Part shown: piece after piece, positions 1 through 11,453 of the stretch | Layout of the letters: each line of letters begins with the position of its first letter | How positions within the stretch are numbered: position 1 is the stretch's first letter | Assembly: GCA_034521835.1 (NCBI GenBank) | Contig: JAXHMA010000001.1 | Span: 124,001 to 188,000 of the forward strand | Length of the DNA stretch: 64,000 bases | Direction: 5' to 3' | Source: JAMQKA01 sp034521835 | GTDB lineage: Bacteria; Bacteroidota; Rhodothermia; Balneolales; Balneolaceae | Program-made: the position numbers and the translations under genes | The notes under the pieces: model-generated | Databases searched by the model: none | The model's input: the letters and a program-made list of their open reading frames with translations, nothing else | What the model was told of the DNA's origin: nothing

Positions 1-218
1 CAAGGATAATGAAGAGATGATGGAGCAGGGGGGGAAGATTGAAATCCCCTATGATGAAGGAGATCTTGTTAAAGTTATAGATGGACCGTTCAAGGATTTT
101 GATGGAACGGTGCAGGAGGTGAATACAGACAAGCTTAAAGCTACGAGTTTTAGTAAGTATTTTTGGTCGAAAGACCCCGGTTGAAGTTGATGTGAACCAG
201 GTAGAACCTGCGACGTAA
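1..218 (+). CDS. nusG: NusG transcription antitermination factor, C-terminal part
   Basis: This is the 3' end of nusG; the gene begins before the window. The readable protein runs KDNEEMMEQ, then DLVKVIDGPFKDFDGTVQEV, which is the KOW domain that contacts ribosomal protein S10 and Rho. After about position 145 one extra base shifts the frame. The next frame resumes with VSIFGRKTPVEVDVNQVEPAT and the stop at 216-218, which matches the end of NusG. Its position directly before rplK is the usual bacterial arrangement. I regard the shift as a sequencing error because NusG is normally essential. Confidence 0.9.
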
Positions 219-298
219 GAACCGAAATATCACTTGATGCAAAGTGAGCTATTACGCGGCAAATCGAAAAGTTAATCTATCACGATTAGTAAACTGAA

Positions 299-728
299 AT
301 GGCAAAACAAGTTGATACTGTCTTAAAGCTTCAGATCCGTGGTGGCCAGGCGAACCCTGCACCTCCGGTCGGTCCTGCATTAGGTCAGGCAGGGATCAAT
401 ATCTATGGAGTTTTGTAAGGCTTTTAATGCAGCTACACAGGAAGAGGCCGGTACGATTATTCCGGTTGAAATTACTGTGTATAAGGATAAGTCGTTTACC
501 TTTATAACTAAAACTCCACCTGCAGCAGTTCTCCTTAAGCAGGCAACCGGTATTAAATCCGGTTCCGGTGAGCCTAACCGAAATAAAGTAGGTCAGGTAA
601 CCTGGACGCAATGCAAGGAGATTGCCGAGCAGAAGATGGAAGATCTCAATGCCCACGATGTTGAAGCAGGAGCCGAGATGGTTGCGGGTACAGCCCGGAG
701 CATGGGGCTTCGAGTTTTAAAGAGATAA
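299..728 (+). CDS. rplK: 50S ribosomal protein L11 (one frameshift)
   Basis: L11 binds 23S rRNA at the GTPase-associated centre of the 50S subunit. Translation from ATG 299 gives MAKQVDTVLKLQIRGGQANP, then PPVGPALGQAGINI, the typical L11 N-terminus. An extra T near 403 shifts the frame, and the protein resumes as MEFCKAFNAATQ and continues through TPPAAVLLKQATGIKSGSGE to the stop at 726-728. The reconstructed length is about 142 residues, normal for L11. It lies 80 bp after nusG and 21 bp before rplA. The break is most likely an assembly error. Confidence 0.95.
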
Positions 729-749
729 ATGAAGGTAACAGTTAATATT

Positions 750-1449
750 ATGGCAAAACGAGGAAAAAGTATCAAGAGGCCGCAGAGCTCATTGATCCGC
801 ATTTGGAATACACGTCTGGAGGAAGCGTGTGATCTTGTGAAAAAGACCTCGACTGTGAACTTCGACGCATCTGTAGATATGGATCTAAGGCTTGGGGTTG
901 ATCCCCGGCATGCCGATCAGATGGTGCGGGGTTCCGTTACTCTGCCACATGGTACGGGTAAAGAGGTACGTGTTTTGGCTTTGGTAAATGAAGCCAAGCA
1001 AGATGAGGCTAAAGAAGCCGGCGCAGATCATGTAGGTCTCGACGAGTATATCGAAAAAATTGAAGAAGGTTGGACTGACGTTGACGTCATCGTTGCCACT
1101 CCTGATGTGATGGGGAAAATTGGCCGACTCGGTAAAGTATTAGGTCCGAGAGGTTTGATGCCCAATCCCAAAAGTGGAACAGTCACTGAACGACGTTGCT
1201 GAAGCTGTCAAAGAAGTTAAAGCCGGAAAGATTGAATTCCGTGTAGATAAGTATGGTATTTTACACGCTTCAATCGGTAAGGTAAGCTTCGATGCCAGTG
1301 AACTTAGAGAAAATGCTATTGAATTCCTGAAAACGGTACACAGGTTGCGACCTGCATCCGCCAAAGGATTATATTTTAGAGGTGCCTATATGAGTTCTAC
1401 AATGGGGCCCAGCATTACTCTGAGTCGTTCATCCGTAATTTCAGTGTAA
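750..1449 (+). CDS. rplA: 50S ribosomal protein L1 (several frameshifts)
   Basis: L1 forms the mobile L1 stalk near the E site and represses its own operon in many bacteria. The true start is ATG 750 (MAKRG). A missing A near 768 and an extra T near 818 compensate each other, so residues between are garbled in the raw translation; correcting them restores KYQEAAELIDPHLEYTLEEA. A further extra base near 1185 splits the gene again after PRGLMPNPKSGTVT, and the protein resumes as NDVAEAVKEVKAGKIEFRVD. The end, YMSSTMGPSITL, fits L1. Three independent indels in one essential 700-bp gene argue for sequencing error. Confidence 0.93.
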
Positions 1450-1469
1450 GAAGTTAGAGGAAGAAAGCA

Positions 1470-1995
1470 ATGCCAACATTAGCACAAAAGAAGGCAGTAG
1501 TTGAAAAAATTACCGAAGATCTCAATAGTTCTAATGCAGTATATATAACTAACTATTCGGGAATGTCGGTAGCTGAAATCAATGAGCTGCGTAGCGAATT
1601 TTACAAAGGTGATATCACGTTCCAAGGTCTATAAAAACACGTTGGTTAAACGTGCTATGGACGATGTGGGTGGATACGACGATCTGTACCCTCACTTAGT
1701 TGAACAGAACGGTTTCGCCTTTGTAGAAGAAGAGCTTGCCGCACCTGCAAAGGTTATCAAAAAGTTTAATGAAGAGTACGAGAAGCCCCAGTTTAAGGCC
1801 GCTATTATTGACGGTGACTATTACGGGGAAGACGAACTCGAAACCTTGGCAGCAATGAAGTCCAAGAGCGAAGTTATCGGAGACATTGTTGGTCTTCTGC
1901 TTGCTCCTGTATCCAATGTTGTTAGTGCACTGCAGGCTCCCGGCAAGAACGTAGCCGGCGCTGTTGATACTATCGCCGAAAAAGGCGAAAACTAA
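1470..1995 (+). CDS. rplJ: 50S ribosomal protein L10 (one frameshift)
   Basis: L10 anchors the L7/L12 stalk to the 50S subunit. ATG 1470 follows a purine-rich ribosome binding site (AGAGGAAGAAAG) 20 bp after rplA. The start reads MPTLAQKKAVVEKITEDLNS, then AVYITNYSGMSVAEINELR. An extra C near 1622 shifts the frame; after it the protein resumes KVYKNTLVKRAMDD and continues to IAEKGEN. The reconstructed length of about 174 residues is normal. Confidence 0.94.
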
Positions 1996-2052
1996 TCACC
2001 CAATCACTAGAAGATTTTAATTCATAAAGACCAATTCGGAGAAATAACCAAA

Positions 2053-2430
2053 ATGGCTGACGTTAAAGAAATAGCAGAACAATTAGTCAACTTGACAGTA
2101 AAAGAAGCGAATGAACTTGCTAAAGTTCTTGAAGAAGAATATGACATCAAGCCTGCTGCTGCAACAGCTGTAGTTGCTGTGCGGCTGGTGGCGGCGAAGG
2201 CGGCAGCAGAGGAAGAACAAACAGAATTCGATGTTGTTCGAAGCTCTGCTGGTGCCAAAAAGATCGCCGTTATTAAGGAAGTTCGCAGTATTACCGGTCT
2301 CGGGCTGAAAGAAGCTAAAGAACTGGTAGACAATGCTCCTAACGCTGTTAAAGAAGCTGTGGCTAAAGCTGAAGCTGAAGATATCAAGTCAAAGCTTGAA
2401 GAAGCAGGCGGCGAGGTCGAGCTTAAGTAA
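2053..2430 (+). CDS. rplL: 50S ribosomal protein L7/L12
   Basis: L7/L12 is the multicopy stalk protein that recruits translational GTPases. The N-terminal dimerisation domain (MADVKEIAEQLVNLTVKEAN) and the C-terminal domain (KIAVIKEVRSITGLGLKEAK, ending LEEAGGEVELK) are clear. The Ala/Gly-rich hinge at about residues 35-57 reads VAVRLVAAKAAAEEEQ, where a hinge such as AAAGGGEGG is expected. Reading the neighbouring frame across 2177-2205 gives exactly that, so two compensating indels lie in the hinge. The 125-residue length is normal. Confidence 0.95.
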   Translation: MADVKEIAEQLVNLTVKEANELAKVLEEEYDIKPAAATAVVAVRLVAAKAAAEEEQTEFDVVRSSAGAKKIAVIKEVRSITGLGLKEAKELVDNAPNAVKEAVAKAEAEDIKSKLEEAGGEVELK

Positions 2431-2458
2431 GTTTTTACTTCTATATACAATTTTGTCG

Positions 2459-2489
2459 TAGCCAATATCGTTATTAACGGTATTGGCTA
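2459..2489 (+). promoter_or_regulatory. Hairpin in the rplL-rpoB spacer
   Basis: A perfect 9-bp inverted repeat (TAGCCAATA / TATTGGCTA) surrounds a loop that itself contains CGTTA-TTAACG. It lies 29 bp after the rplL stop and about 110 bp before rpoB. No T-run follows, so it is not a simple terminator. The rplL-rpoB spacer carries an attenuator or RNA processing hairpin in Escherichia coli; a similar role here is inferred from position only. Confidence 0.5.
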
Positions 2490-2598
2490 TCGGCGTCTCA
2501 ATTGTATCCACATATCATAGTACCTTTTATCTGTAATAGCTGTCGCTATTATTACACTGGCTCGTCACTATCATATTAATTTTAAAGGAGAGGTTCCT

Positions 2599-5500
2599 TT
2601 GAGTAAGAAGAACACCATGGAAAAAGTCCCATTCACTGATCGTTTGACTTTCGCAGATACCGAACATGTGTTGGACTATCCTGATTTCCTCGATATTCAG
2701 CTTAAGTCTTTTAATAATTTTACGCAACTGGATGTTGCACCTGAAGATCGAAAAAATCAGGGCTTACAAAAAATATTTAATGAAAATTTCCCTATTCAGG
2801 ATTCCAGGGAAACACATATTCTTGAATTTCTCCACTATTCGGTGGATACGCCCAAATACAATATCAAAGAATGCCAGGAACGCGGTCTTTCTTATGCAGT
2901 TCCACTAAAAGCCAAGTTGCGCCTTTCTGCCGTAGATGACGATGATGAAGCGACAGAAACCATTGAGCAAGAGGTTTTTTTGGGCGACCTCCCATGGATG
3001 AGTGATCGTGGTTCATTTATTATCAACGGTGCTGAACGTGTGATAGTGAGCCAGTTGCACCGTTCGCCCGGCGTCTTTTTCGGGCAGAATGTACACCCGA
3101 ATGGAACCCAACTCTATAATGCACGCGTAATTCCGTTTAAGGGGTCATGGATTGAATTTTCTACTGATATTCGGGACGTACTCTGGGCTTACATCGACCG
3201 TAAAAAGAAGGTGCCCGCCACTACTTTATTACGTGCACTGGGCTATTCTGATGACGATGAGATTTTTAGCCTATTTGAACTCTCCGAAAAAGTTGAGTGC
3301 GATACTCAGAAGAAGTTCCTCGAAAACTGCGTTGGGAAACGACTGGCTTCTGAAATTTCCATAGAGGTAATGGAAGAAGTCGTTGACGAGGAGACAGGCG
3401 AAGTTACCGAAGCACAAACACGTAAAGTGCTCCTCGAGCGTGATCATGAACTTGAAGAGGATGATTACGAGGTACTGCAAGAAGCAGATAAAGAGTATGT
3501 TCGTGTTCAAAATCTGGCACCTGAGGATTCCGAGCGTAATGTGATAATGAATACACTTCGCAAGGATCCCTCTCATCGATGATGAAACGGCACTTGCTGA
3601 AATCTATCGCCAGATACGAACAGGTGAAATGCCGGATGCTGAAACAGCTCGCCAGATTCTTGAGCGTCTCTTCTTCAGCGACAAGAAGTATGACCTCGGC
3701 GAAGTGGGCCGCTATCGGTTGAATAAGCGCCTGAAGCTGGATGTGGATATGGACACACGCTACTTGGTGAAGGAAGATATTGTAGCGATTGTTAAGGAGG
3801 TTATCCGTCTCAAAAATATGAAATCCCAAGTGGATGATATTGATCACCTGAGCAATCGACGTGTTCGTACGGTAGGTGAGCAGCTTGGCCAGCAGTTTTC
3901 AATTGGGCTGGCGCGTATGTCGCGAACGATCAAAGAGCGTATGAACTCTCGTGATGCTGAGCAGTTAACGCCGCAAGACCTTGTGAACGCACGCACGATT
4001 TCCAGCGTGATTAACACGTTCTTCGGTACTAACCAGCTATCGCAGTTTATGGATCAGACCAACCCTATTGCTGAGTTGACACACAAGCGTCGTATGTCGG
4101 CACTGGGGCCTGGAGGTCTAACCCGTGAGCGTGCTGGTTTTGAGGTTCGTGATGTTCACTACACGCACTACGGGCGTCTCTGCCCGATTGAAACGCCCGA
4201 AGGTCCCAATATTGGACTGATCTCTTCGCTCTGCGTTCACGCGAAGGTAAACGACTTTGGATTTATCGAAACGCCTTACCGCAAGGTAGAGGAAGAGCAG
4301 GTCACGGAAGAGATTGAATATCTCTCTGCTGAGCAGGAAGATGAAACTGTTATCGCACAGGCAAACGCACCGCTTGATGAAGACAGTATTTTTGCGAATG
4401 AAAATGTCTTCTCACGTTTCCGCGACGGTAACTACCAGCTGGCTAAACCGGATGAGATTGGGTATATGGACGTTTCTACCAACCAGATTACATCCGTAGC
4501 GGCTGCATTGATCCCGTTTATTGAGCACAATGATGCGAACCGTGCCCTTATGGGATCAAACATGCAGCGTCAGGCTGTGCCCCTGCTTCGACCTGAATCT
4601 CCTATTGTGGGAACTGGTCTTGAGCACCGTGCGGCTAAAGATTCACGTGCAATTATTGCCGCCGAAGCTGATGGCGAAGTTGTTTACGTAAGCGCTGAAG
4701 AAATACGAGTTAAGTACAATCGTACAGAAATGGAGCAAACCTGCCATTTCGATGAAGGTGTCAAAAAGTACGAACTCAAAAAGTTTGAACGTACTAACCA
4801 GGATACCACTATTAACCAACGCCCGATTGTAGGTGTTGGCGACAAGGTTGAGAAAGGAGAGACACTGGCTGATGGTTGTGCTACCGACGGAGGAGAGCTG
4901 GCTCTAGGCCGTAACTTGCTTGTGGCGTTTATGCCGTGGAGAGGATACAACTTTGAGGATGCGATTGTTGTCAGCGAGCGTATCGTTCAGGACGACATTT
5001 ACACCTCACTTCATATACAGGAGTTTGAACAGCAAGTTCGTGATACCAAACGTGGTGAAGAAGAGCTTACACGAGAAATTCCAAATGTAAGTGAAGATGC
5101 GACCAAAGATCTTGACGAACAGGGCATTATTCGGACCGGTGCTAAAGTGAATCCCGGTGATATCCTTGTAGGAAAGATTACCCCAAAGGTGAAACCGATC
5201 CTACCCCGGAAGAAAAACTGCTTCGTGCAATCTTTGGGGATAAGGCTGGTGATGTGAAAGATGCTTCCCTAAAAACTCCGCCGGGTGTATCGGGCACAGT
5301 GATTGATACCAAGCTGTTCAGTCGTAAGCGCGACGAGCAGATCTCCCGAAAGAGGAGAAAAAAATGGTTGAGCAGGAAAACGAACGCCATGCCGAGAAGG
5401 TAGAGGAGCTCAACAGCAAGATGTACTGATAAACTCTACACCTTGCTTCGAGATAAAACCTCTCCCGGCGTTTACGATATGAACGGGAACCTGCTTATTC

Positions 5501-6432
5501 CGAAGGGCGAAAAATATCGCAAGTCCGACTTTGAGGAGATCGATCCTGTTGTCATCAATGAAAATATTGATTGGGCCACAGATGATGAACTGGTTGAACA
5601 TGTGCGCCTTCTTTTTAAAAACTATCGCGACCTTCGAAAAGAGATCGACACGGAAGCCAAGCGTCGCAAATACCAGATTCAAGTAGGAGACGACCTGCCA
5701 CCTGGAATTATCCAGAATGCCAAAGTCTATGTTGCCAAAAAGCGTAAAATGCAGGTTGGTGACAAGATGGCCGGTCGCCACGGTAACAAAGGTGTTGTTG
5801 CTAAAGTGGTTCCTGTTGAAGACATGCCGTATATGAAAGACGGTACACCGGTTGATATCCTGCTGAATCCGCTTGGAGTACCATCACGGATGAACCTCGG
5901 GCAGATTTATGAGACCATTCTGGGATGGGCTGGAAAAAAACTGGGCGTGAAGTTTGCTTCGCCCATTTTTGACGGCGCCTCTTATGATCAGGTACAAGAT
6001 AAACTCGAGGAAGCCGGACTACCGAAAGATGGCCGCGTTAGACTATATGACGGCCGCACCGGTGAAGCTTTCGATCAAGATACAACCGTTGGTTATATCT
6101 ACATGCTAAAGCTGAATCACCTCATTGAAGACAAAATGCATGCCCGATCTATTGGGCCATACTCACTTATTACCCAGCAACCATTGGGTGGTAAGGCACA
6201 GTTTGGTGGGCAGCGTCTCGGCGAGATGGAAGTTTGGGCGCTCTATGCATATGGAGCATCAAACATCCTCAAAGAGATGCTCACTGTTAAAAGTGATGAT
6301 GTGAAGGGCCGATCAAGAGTGTACGAGGCGATCGTTAAAGGTGAGAACCTGCCTGACGGCGATGTGCCTGAGTCCTTTAAAGTTCTGTTGCGCGAGCTTA
6401 TGGGACTCGGTCTTGAAATACACATAGACTAA
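2599..6432 (+). CDS. rpoB: RNA polymerase beta subunit (frameshifts)
   Basis: RpoB forms half of the RNA polymerase active-site cleft. I chose TTG 2599 because AAAGGAG (2584-2590) sits at the right distance; the protein starts MSKKNTMEKVPFTDRLTFAD. Landmarks include GSFIINGAERVIVSQLHRSP (fork loop), the rifampicin-pocket segment FGTNQLSQFMDQTNPIAEL with LTHKRRMSALGPGGL, and GDKMAGRHGNKGVV. The reading frame breaks near 3573 (extra C), near 5186 (missing C) and again at about 5345-5430; each time the next frame continues the expected protein. The end, LMGLGLEIHID, is intact. Total length of about 1277 residues is normal. Rifampicin-pocket residues look wild type. Confidence 0.97.
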
Positions 6433-6482
6433 TTGAATAAAGAATCTGTTCTGCTAAACAAAGTTAATCCGGAGGTACATCC

Positions 6483-9400
6483 TTGCCGACTACAAATACA
6501 TTAACGGTTACAAAAGACTTCGATAGCATAGGAATTTCACCTGGCATCGCCAGAAACTATCCTCTCCCGTTCACACGGCGAAGTTTTGACTCCAGAAACC
6601 ATAAACTACCGTACCTTTAAACCGGAAATGGACGGTCTGTTTTGCGAGAAGATTTTTGGTCCGGTTAAAGACTACGAATGCCACTGCGGAAAGTACAAGC
6701 GCATCAGATACAAGGGTATCATTTGCGACCGCTGCGGCGTTGAAGTGACCAGAAAAGCGGTACGTCGCGAACGCATGGGGCACATTTCCCTTACTGTTCC
6801 TGTCGTACATATCTGGTACTTCAAGTCACTGCCAAACAAGCTGGCCTACCTGCTTGGATATTCATCAAAAAACCTTGAGAAAATCGTTTACTATGAAACC
6901 CAGGTTATTATCAATCCTGGTGTGGCCCGTGATCTTGGTTATAAACGTGGCGATCTGGTTACCGAGGAAGAATATTATGATATTCTCGATCAGCTGCCTG
7001 ATGACCAGTTTGAGCTCGACGATGATGACGTCGATAAATTCCGCGTGAAAGAAGGTGCGGACGCCATTGAGGATCTGCTTGCAGGATTGGATCTTGATAC
7101 CCTGGCATATCGCCTGCGAGATGAGGTGCGCAACGAAACCTCCCAGATGCGGAAGAAGAAAAAATTGAAGCGTCTGCAGGTTATTGAGTCGTTCCGTTCA
7201 GCAAATCAGCATACCGAAAACCGTCCCGAGTGGATGGTACAGAGTGTAATTCCTGTAATTCCTCCGGAACTGCGACCGCTGGTACCGCTGGAAGGTGGGC
7301 GTTTTGCTACTTCTGATCTTAATGATCTCTATAGACGAGTGATTATCCGTAATAACCGCTTGAAACGCCTGATCGATATTAAGGCTCCGGATGTCATTCT
7401 GCGTAACGAGAAGCGCATGCTTCAGGAAGCGGTTGACTCATTGTACGACAACTCACGCAAGTCCAACGCGGTTCGAAATAACAATCGCCCCCTGAAGTCT
7501 CTCAGTGATATGCTGAAAGGCAAGAGTGGACGATTCCGTCAGAATCTGCTTGGAAAGCGTGTTGACTACTCCGGCCGTTCGGTAATTGTGGTTGGACCTG
7601 AGCTTAAAATGCATGAATGCGGTCTGCCAAAAGAGATGGCCGTTGAGCTATATAAGCCCTTTATTATCCGACGACTTATTGAGCGTGGATATGTAAAAAC
7701 GGTTAAAAGCGCCAAAAAAGTTGTTGATCGTCGCGATCAGGTGGTTTGGGAAGTGCTCGAAAATGTAATCGACGGGCACCCGGTCATGTTGAATCGTGCG
7801 CCTACGCTTCACCGACTTGGTATTCAGGCTTACCAGCCGGTACTTATTGAGGAGAAAGCCATACGACTGCACCCGCTATCATGTACCGCGTTTAACGCTG
7901 ACTTTGACGGTGACCAGATGGCCGTGCATGTACCGTTGAGCCACGACTCGATTCTTGAGGCTTCGGTGCTGATGCTCGGTTCTCACAACATCCTGAGTCC
8001 GGCTAGTGGAGGCCCGATTGCCGTTCCTTCACAGGATATGGTTCTCGGTATCTACTATCTTACCAAGATGGCCAGTGACCAGCGTGGTGAAGGCAAGACC
8101 TTTGCCAGTCCAGATGAAGTACTGGTTGCGTGGGATCAGGACAAGATTGATATGCACGCCAAAATTAATGTCCGAGTTCCCGTTTCTGGTGAAGAGAATG
8201 AAACTGAATATGAGATTATCAAGACTACTACCGGACGGGTTATCTTCAACCAGATATTACCTCCGGAAATGGGTTTTATTAACAAAACACTCGGCAAGAA
8301 AGAGCTGAGGAAAGTAATCGGTGAAATTCACAGTAAGGTGGGTACCGCCCGAACCACGATCTTCCTCGACAAGATGAAGACGATGGGCTTTGAAAAAGCA
8401 ACAACCGGTGGACTCTCCTTCAACCTGGAAGACATTGTGATTCCGGATGAGAAGATGAAGCTGATCGAAAAAGCCCAAGAAGAAGTAGCTGATATTACCG
8501 AGCGGTATGAAATGGGCTTCATTACCGACAACGAGCGATATAACCAGGTAATTGATAAGTGGACGAGCACGACAAACCGTGTTTCTGAAACGCTTTTTAC
8601 GGAGCTGACTAACGACAGAGAAGGCTTCAATCCGGTATATATGATGGCCGATTCAGGGGCTCGTGGTTCCAAAGAGCAGATCCGTCAGCTTGGGGGTATG
8701 CGTGGACTGATGGCGAAGCCGCAGAAAAGCTCGCAGCAGTCTGGAAATGAAGTTATTGAGAATCCAATTCTCTCATCTTTTAAAGAGGGACTCACGGTTC
8801 TTGAATACTTTATTTCTACCCACGGTGCTCGTAAAGGTCTTGCTGATACAGCGCTGAAAACTGCTGATGCCGGTTATCTGACCCGACGTCTGGTTGATGT
8901 ATCGCAGGATATCATTATCAACGAAAGGGACTGTGGAACGCTTCGCGGTCTTAAGATGAAAGCACTCAAGGATAACGAGGATGTTATTGAGAGCCTTGAG
9001 GATCGCATCCTTGGGCGCGTATCTCTGCACGATATCTACGATCCGATCTACTGATGATCTGATCTGCGAAGCGAACCAGATGATTGATGAAAAAGTAGCC
9101 AAGAATATCGCTGAAACTTCCATTGAGGAAGTGGAAATTCGATCAGTACTTACCTGCGAAAGTGAACGTGGGGTTTGTGCCAAGTGCTACGGTCGCGACC
9201 TTTCTCGTGGAACGATGGTTCAAACTGGTGAGGCTGTGGGGGTTATTGCCGCTCAGTCCATTGGTGAGCCTGGCACGCAGCTTACACTGCGAACATTCCA
9301 CGTTGGGGGTACAGCTTCTCGTATGGAGGCTGAATCTCAGCATAAGACCAAATTTGAAGGTCAGGTTGAGTTTGAAAATATCCGCGTTGTTGAATATGAC

Positions 9401-10819
9401 GACGGGGAAGAGATTCAGAATATCGTCCTCAGTCGTGCGGGTGAGATCAAGATCCTTGATGAAGAGGGTAAAGTACTCACCACTTATAATGTACCTTACG
9501 GTTCTGAACTGCTGGTTGAGGAAGGAGACACTGTACCGAAAGGCGTTCCGCTCTGTAAATGGGATCCGTATAACGCCAATATCTATTCCGAGATCGACGG
9601 TGTTGTTGAGTACAAAGATATCATGGAAGATATTACCTTTTCGGAAGAAACCGACTCCCAGACCGGTCACCGTGAAAAAGTGATAATTGATTCCAAAGAC
9701 CGCTCGCTCGTTCCAACCATTATGGTGAAGGGCGAAGGCGACCGCGTGCTTGAAAAAACACTGCCTGTTGAAACACATATCACGGTTGATGACGGGGAAG
9801 AGGTACAGGCGGGACAAGTGCTTGCTAAGATTCCTCGGGCTACCGCAAAATCGAAAGATATTACGGCTGGTCTGCCGCGAGTTACCGAGCTGTTCGAGGC
9901 TCGTTCACCAAGCGAACCTGCTGCCGTTTCCGAAATTGACGGTATCGTTCGCATGGGTGGACGCAAGCGCGGTAAGCAGGAGGTTATCGTAGAAAGTAAG
10001 GACGGAACAGACGAGAAAACGTATCTCATCTCGCTGTCCAAGCATATTCTTGTTCAGGAGAACGATTATGTGGAAGCCGGGCAGCAGCTTTCTGACGGTA
10101 CGGTGCCTGCCGAGGAAATTCTGAATATTCTCGGTCCATATGCGGTTCAATCTTATTTGGTGAACGAGATCCAGGAGGTCTACCGACTGCAGGGTGTGCG
10201 TATTAATGACAAGCATATTGAGGTCATTGTTCGCACCATGATGCAGAAGGTTGAGGTAACTGATCCTGGCGACACCATGTATCTCGAGGGAGACAAGGTT
10301 GACCGTTTTGAACTGAACAACCGCAATGACGAACTTATTGGCAAGTTCGTGGTAACCGATCCTGGTGGAAGTGAACTCAAGCAGGGTAAAGTTCTTGACC
10401 GCCGAGAAGTTCGTGACATCAATAACGAGCTGATCAAAGAGGGTAAAGAAGAGCTTGAAACACGTGAAGCCGAACCGGCTATTTCCAAGCCGATACTGCT
10501 TGGTATTACACGAGCTGCTCTCTCCACCGAAAGCTGGCTCTCCGCCGCTTCATTCCAGGAGACGACCAAGGTACTTACACAAGCTTCAATCGAAGCGAAG
10601 AAAGATCACCTTCAGGGTCTTAAAGAGAATGTTGTGGTTGGTCACAAAGTGCCTGCTGGTACGGGTCTCCGCAAGTATGAAGACCTCATCGTTGGCTCCA
10701 GGAAAGATCTGGACGAAGGAGAAGAAGAGGTGGCACGTGTGTTCGAAGAGCTTAGTTCTGAAGACGGCTCTAACGGAGAAGCAGCAACCACTGCCAATGT
10801 TGAGGAGGATGAATCCTAG
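6483..10819 (+). CDS. rpoC: RNA polymerase beta' subunit (frameshifts)
   Basis: RpoC carries the catalytic Mg-binding loop of RNA polymerase. TTG 6483 is preceded by GGAGGT (6471-6476) and gives MPTTNTLTVTKDFDSIGIS. An extra base near 6540 shifts the frame, after which the N-terminal zinc site CHCGKYKRIRYKGIICDRCG follows. The active-site motif NADFDGDQMAVHVPLS is present, as is the second zinc site CESERGVCAKCYGRD. A single extra base near 9046 splits the gene between HDIYDPI and TDDLICEANQ. The C-terminus is acidic and ends EEDES. The 50-bp spacer to rpoB supports one operon. Confidence 0.97.
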
Positions 10820-10851
10820 ATTTCCTCAACTACCCTTAAACTGAATTAAAG

Positions 10852-10884
10852 AAGCCCGGTCCTCGAAAGAAGCCGGGCTTTTTT
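10852..10884 (+). terminator. Rho-independent terminator after rpoC
   Basis: The inverted repeat AGCCCGG / CCGGGCT with loop TCCTCGAAAGAAG is followed by TTTTTT. It ends the nusG-rpoC ribosomal/RNA polymerase operon and lies between convergent genes. Confidence 0.9.
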
Positions 10885-10932
10885 ATATATAAACGAATGG
10901 TGGTTTTCTCATGAAGACAAAAGGAGAAGCAA

Positions 10933-11262
10933 TTAAGCCTCTTCTTCCTCTTCTCCATGTTTGGGACTCTTTGTTTCTTCAATGGTATCCAAGAGGTCTT
11001 CAGCTTCGCGAATAAGGTCTTCTGCACGTTTCCGGGCATCCTCAACAACTTCATCCCCTTTCCGCTTCGCATCAGAAATGGCATGTTTCTCTTCCGACAG
11101 GCGGTCAATAAGATGAGTCAGCTCATCCAAATAGTTGCTTAGACGGTACGAGAGTACATCACGTGTATTGCTTCCTTTGTCCGGGGCGTAAAGCAGACCT
11201 ACTATAGATCCTATTAGTGCTCCTGAAAGTAATCCGAGAGTAAAGTCTTTAGAACGGCTCAT
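10933..11262 (-). CDS. YtxH-domain small membrane-associated protein
   Basis: The protein has 109 residues. It starts MSRSKDFTLGLLSGALIGSI and continues VGLLYAPDKGS, a single glycine-rich membrane segment followed by the LYAPxxG signature of YtxH-like proteins. Residues 35-95 are a charged helical region likely to form a coiled coil, and the tail is a run of glutamates. YtxH proteins are general-stress or envelope-associated factors of unknown biochemistry. It is transcribed against rpoC, with the terminator between them. Function beyond the domain name is unknown. Confidence 0.8.
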   Translation of the reverse strand: MSRSKDFTLGLLSGALIGSIVGLLYAPDKGSNTRDVLSYRLSNYLDELTHLIDRLSEEKHAISDAKRKGDEVVEDARKRAEDLIREAEDLLDTIEETKSPKHGEEEEEA

Positions 11263-11453
11263 ACTTATTAGATCCTTTTCTTAATAATTATATTATAAGT
11301 GTTCAATTAGAGATGATTTACAAATGAAGTATATCCTATATTCCTTGCTATAAATATGCAACAAGATTGATACATATTAAAGTTTTCAGCAATTATTTTT
11401 TATCTTTAAATTGTTTTCGAAGAAACGGCAAATACTAACAAAAATATACCATT

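Noticed and set aside
2022..2465. 147-codon open frame antisense to rplL
   Set aside because: Ser/Ala-rich shadow of the L7/L12 gene with no family resemblance.
9143..9817. Long open frame antisense to rpoC
   Set aside because: Lies wholly inside conserved RpoC coding sequence and has no recognisable domain.
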